Position numbers and translations under genes: made by a program. From the NCBI GenBank assembly GCA_002439875.1, contig DJQB01000033.1:15196-79195 (forward strand): a stretch of 64,000 bases of DNA, in the 5' to 3' direction. This document shows positions 63,181 to 64,000 of this stretch, one piece after another (the first letter of the stretch is position 1; each line of letters begins with the position of its first letter). This stretch comes from Bacteroidales bacterium UBA6397. GTDB taxonomy: Bacteria; Bacteroidota; Bacteroidia; Bacteroidales; UBA932. The notes beneath the pieces were generated by a model. The model did no database searches. It saw only the letters and a list, made by a program, of their open reading frames with translations, and was not told the origin of the DNA.

Positions 63181-64000
63181 GGAGAGGATAATTGACCCTA
63201 TAGACATACGACTGATAAAAGAGGAACTGACTTCCCGGAAAAAGCTTGGGAACACCAACAAAGGTGGCAACGAACTTTACGTCGTGACCTGGCAGGACTC
63301 ACCGAACATCGTGAAAGAGATAGGCCGCCTGAGGGAAACCGCCTACAGGATGGCTGGAGCCAGTTCCGGCCTTTCCATGGATCTGGACAGGTTCGACACG
63401 ATGGACAACCCCTACAAGCAGCTGATAGTCTGGGATCCGGAAGCGGAAGCCATCATTGGAGGCTACCGCTACATCCTCGGACCGGACATCAGACTCAAGG
63501 AGAACGGCCAGCCCGACATCACTTCTTCCCACCTCTACCGCTACAGCGACATATTCATAAAAGAATATCTCCCGCACGTGATGGAGCTCGGCAGATCCTT
63601 TGTGGCTCCTGAATATCAAAGCTCAAGATCAGGGGCGAAGTCGCTCTTCACGATGGACAATCTCTGGGATGGCATAACCTCAGTGATTCTGGATCACCCT
63701 GGAATAATCTGGTTTCTCGGCAAGATGACGATCTACCCTTCCTACAACCCCACAGCCAGAAACCTCATAATCCGGTTTCTGGAAAAGCATTTCAGCGATC
63801 CAAACGGCCTTGTGACCCCGTACAATGCTATAAAGGTGACGGACAATCCTTTGCTTATGGATTTGATACTGAGCGAGGACGACCTAAGAAAAGACTACCG
63901 GCTCCTAAAGAGTGCCGTCATGAGGCTTGGAACGCAAATCCCTCCGCTTGTCAACTCCTACATAAACACATCCTCGACAATGAAGATGCTCGGCTCAGCC
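63181..64000 (+). CDS. glsB: GNAT N-acyltransferase, GlsB/OlsB type (3' end outside window)
   Basis: Starts at ATG 63181 (MERIIDPIDIRLIKEELTSR) and stays open to the window end (273 codons seen). OlsB/GlsB-family features: RLRETAYRMAGASSGLSMDL, QLIVWDPEAEAIIGGYRYIL, HVMELGRSFVAPEYQSSRSG and IIWFLGKMTIYPSYNPTARN. The homologous enzyme of Bacteroides N-acylates glycine with a 3-hydroxy fatty acid, the first step of glycine-lipid synthesis; OlsB does the same for ornithine. Which amino acid is used here cannot be told from sequence. Follows the glsA-like gene by 32 bases. Confidence 0.82.

Noticed and set aside
1..64000. CRISPR arrays, tRNA or rRNA genes, complete insertion sequences
   Set aside because: No regularly spaced direct repeats beyond three units, no cloverleaf or rRNA-like stretches, and no transposase or integrase reading frame were seen.

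Overview
The window looks like a chromosome segment of an uncultured gut- or rumen-type Bacteroidales. It carries SusC/SusD and hybrid two-component polysaccharide-utilisation genes, an S46 dipeptidyl-peptidase, a GTPase-altered EF-G paralogue, a glycine-lipid acyltransferase pair, and promoters of the Bacteroidetes type (TTTG, about 19-21 bp, TAnnTTTG). GC content is near 50%. Gene positions are solid; functions rest on motif recognition by eye, without database searches.

Layout. 1-7.9 kb: end of a LacI-type regulator, then a + strand glycosidase run (GH172, DUF4185 lipoprotein, GH97, GH116). 8.0-13.8 kb: an accessory patch with three nucleoside-triphosphatase genes of the AAA_14/ATP_bind_2 type (one a frameshifted, truncated pseudogene), an anaerobic sulfatase-maturase, 23-bp tandem repeats, and two copies of the tail of a lost outer-membrane-protein gene flanking one ATPase. 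13.8-22.6 kb: a tightly packed eight-gene minus-strand operon that I read as inorganic phosphate/polyphosphate handling: DUF47 protein, a PiT-permease-like membrane domain fused to a LuxR HTH, phosphate-selective porin, lamin-tail lipoprotein, two CYTH/TTM-type proteins, a DASS transporter and an unknown membrane protein. 22.8-28.7 kb: an efflux-gene relic, then an operon with a degenerate lytic transglycosylase plus LysM, two SGNH hydrolases and an MBOAT acyltransferase (envelope-glycan O-acylation). 29-44 kb: transglutaminase-like lipoprotein, EF-G paralogue, small regulators, rnhB, DPP7-like peptidase, Mrp ATPase, YfhO and GT4 proteins, folA. 44.5-59 kb: NSS transporter, then an arabinan-type PUL (hybrid sensor, SusC, SusD, GH43, a secreted unknown helical-barrel protein, GH43). 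59.7-64 kb: orphan FtsX-type permease and a glsA/glsB-like lipid pair running off the end.

The most unusual signals are: (i) the PiT-like/LuxR fusion inside the phosphate-type operon, with a TGTAAA dyad upstream of a near-perfect promoter; (ii) a family of three 113-bp imperfect palindromes (8081, 28913, 59138), all the same length and all placed after gene ends; (iii) a several-fold excess of the hexamer GAATAT/ATATTC across the whole window; (iv) a repeated TTTCGTGCG array with pseudoknot potential upstream of the O-acylation operon. I saw no tRNA, rRNA, CRISPR array or intact transposase.
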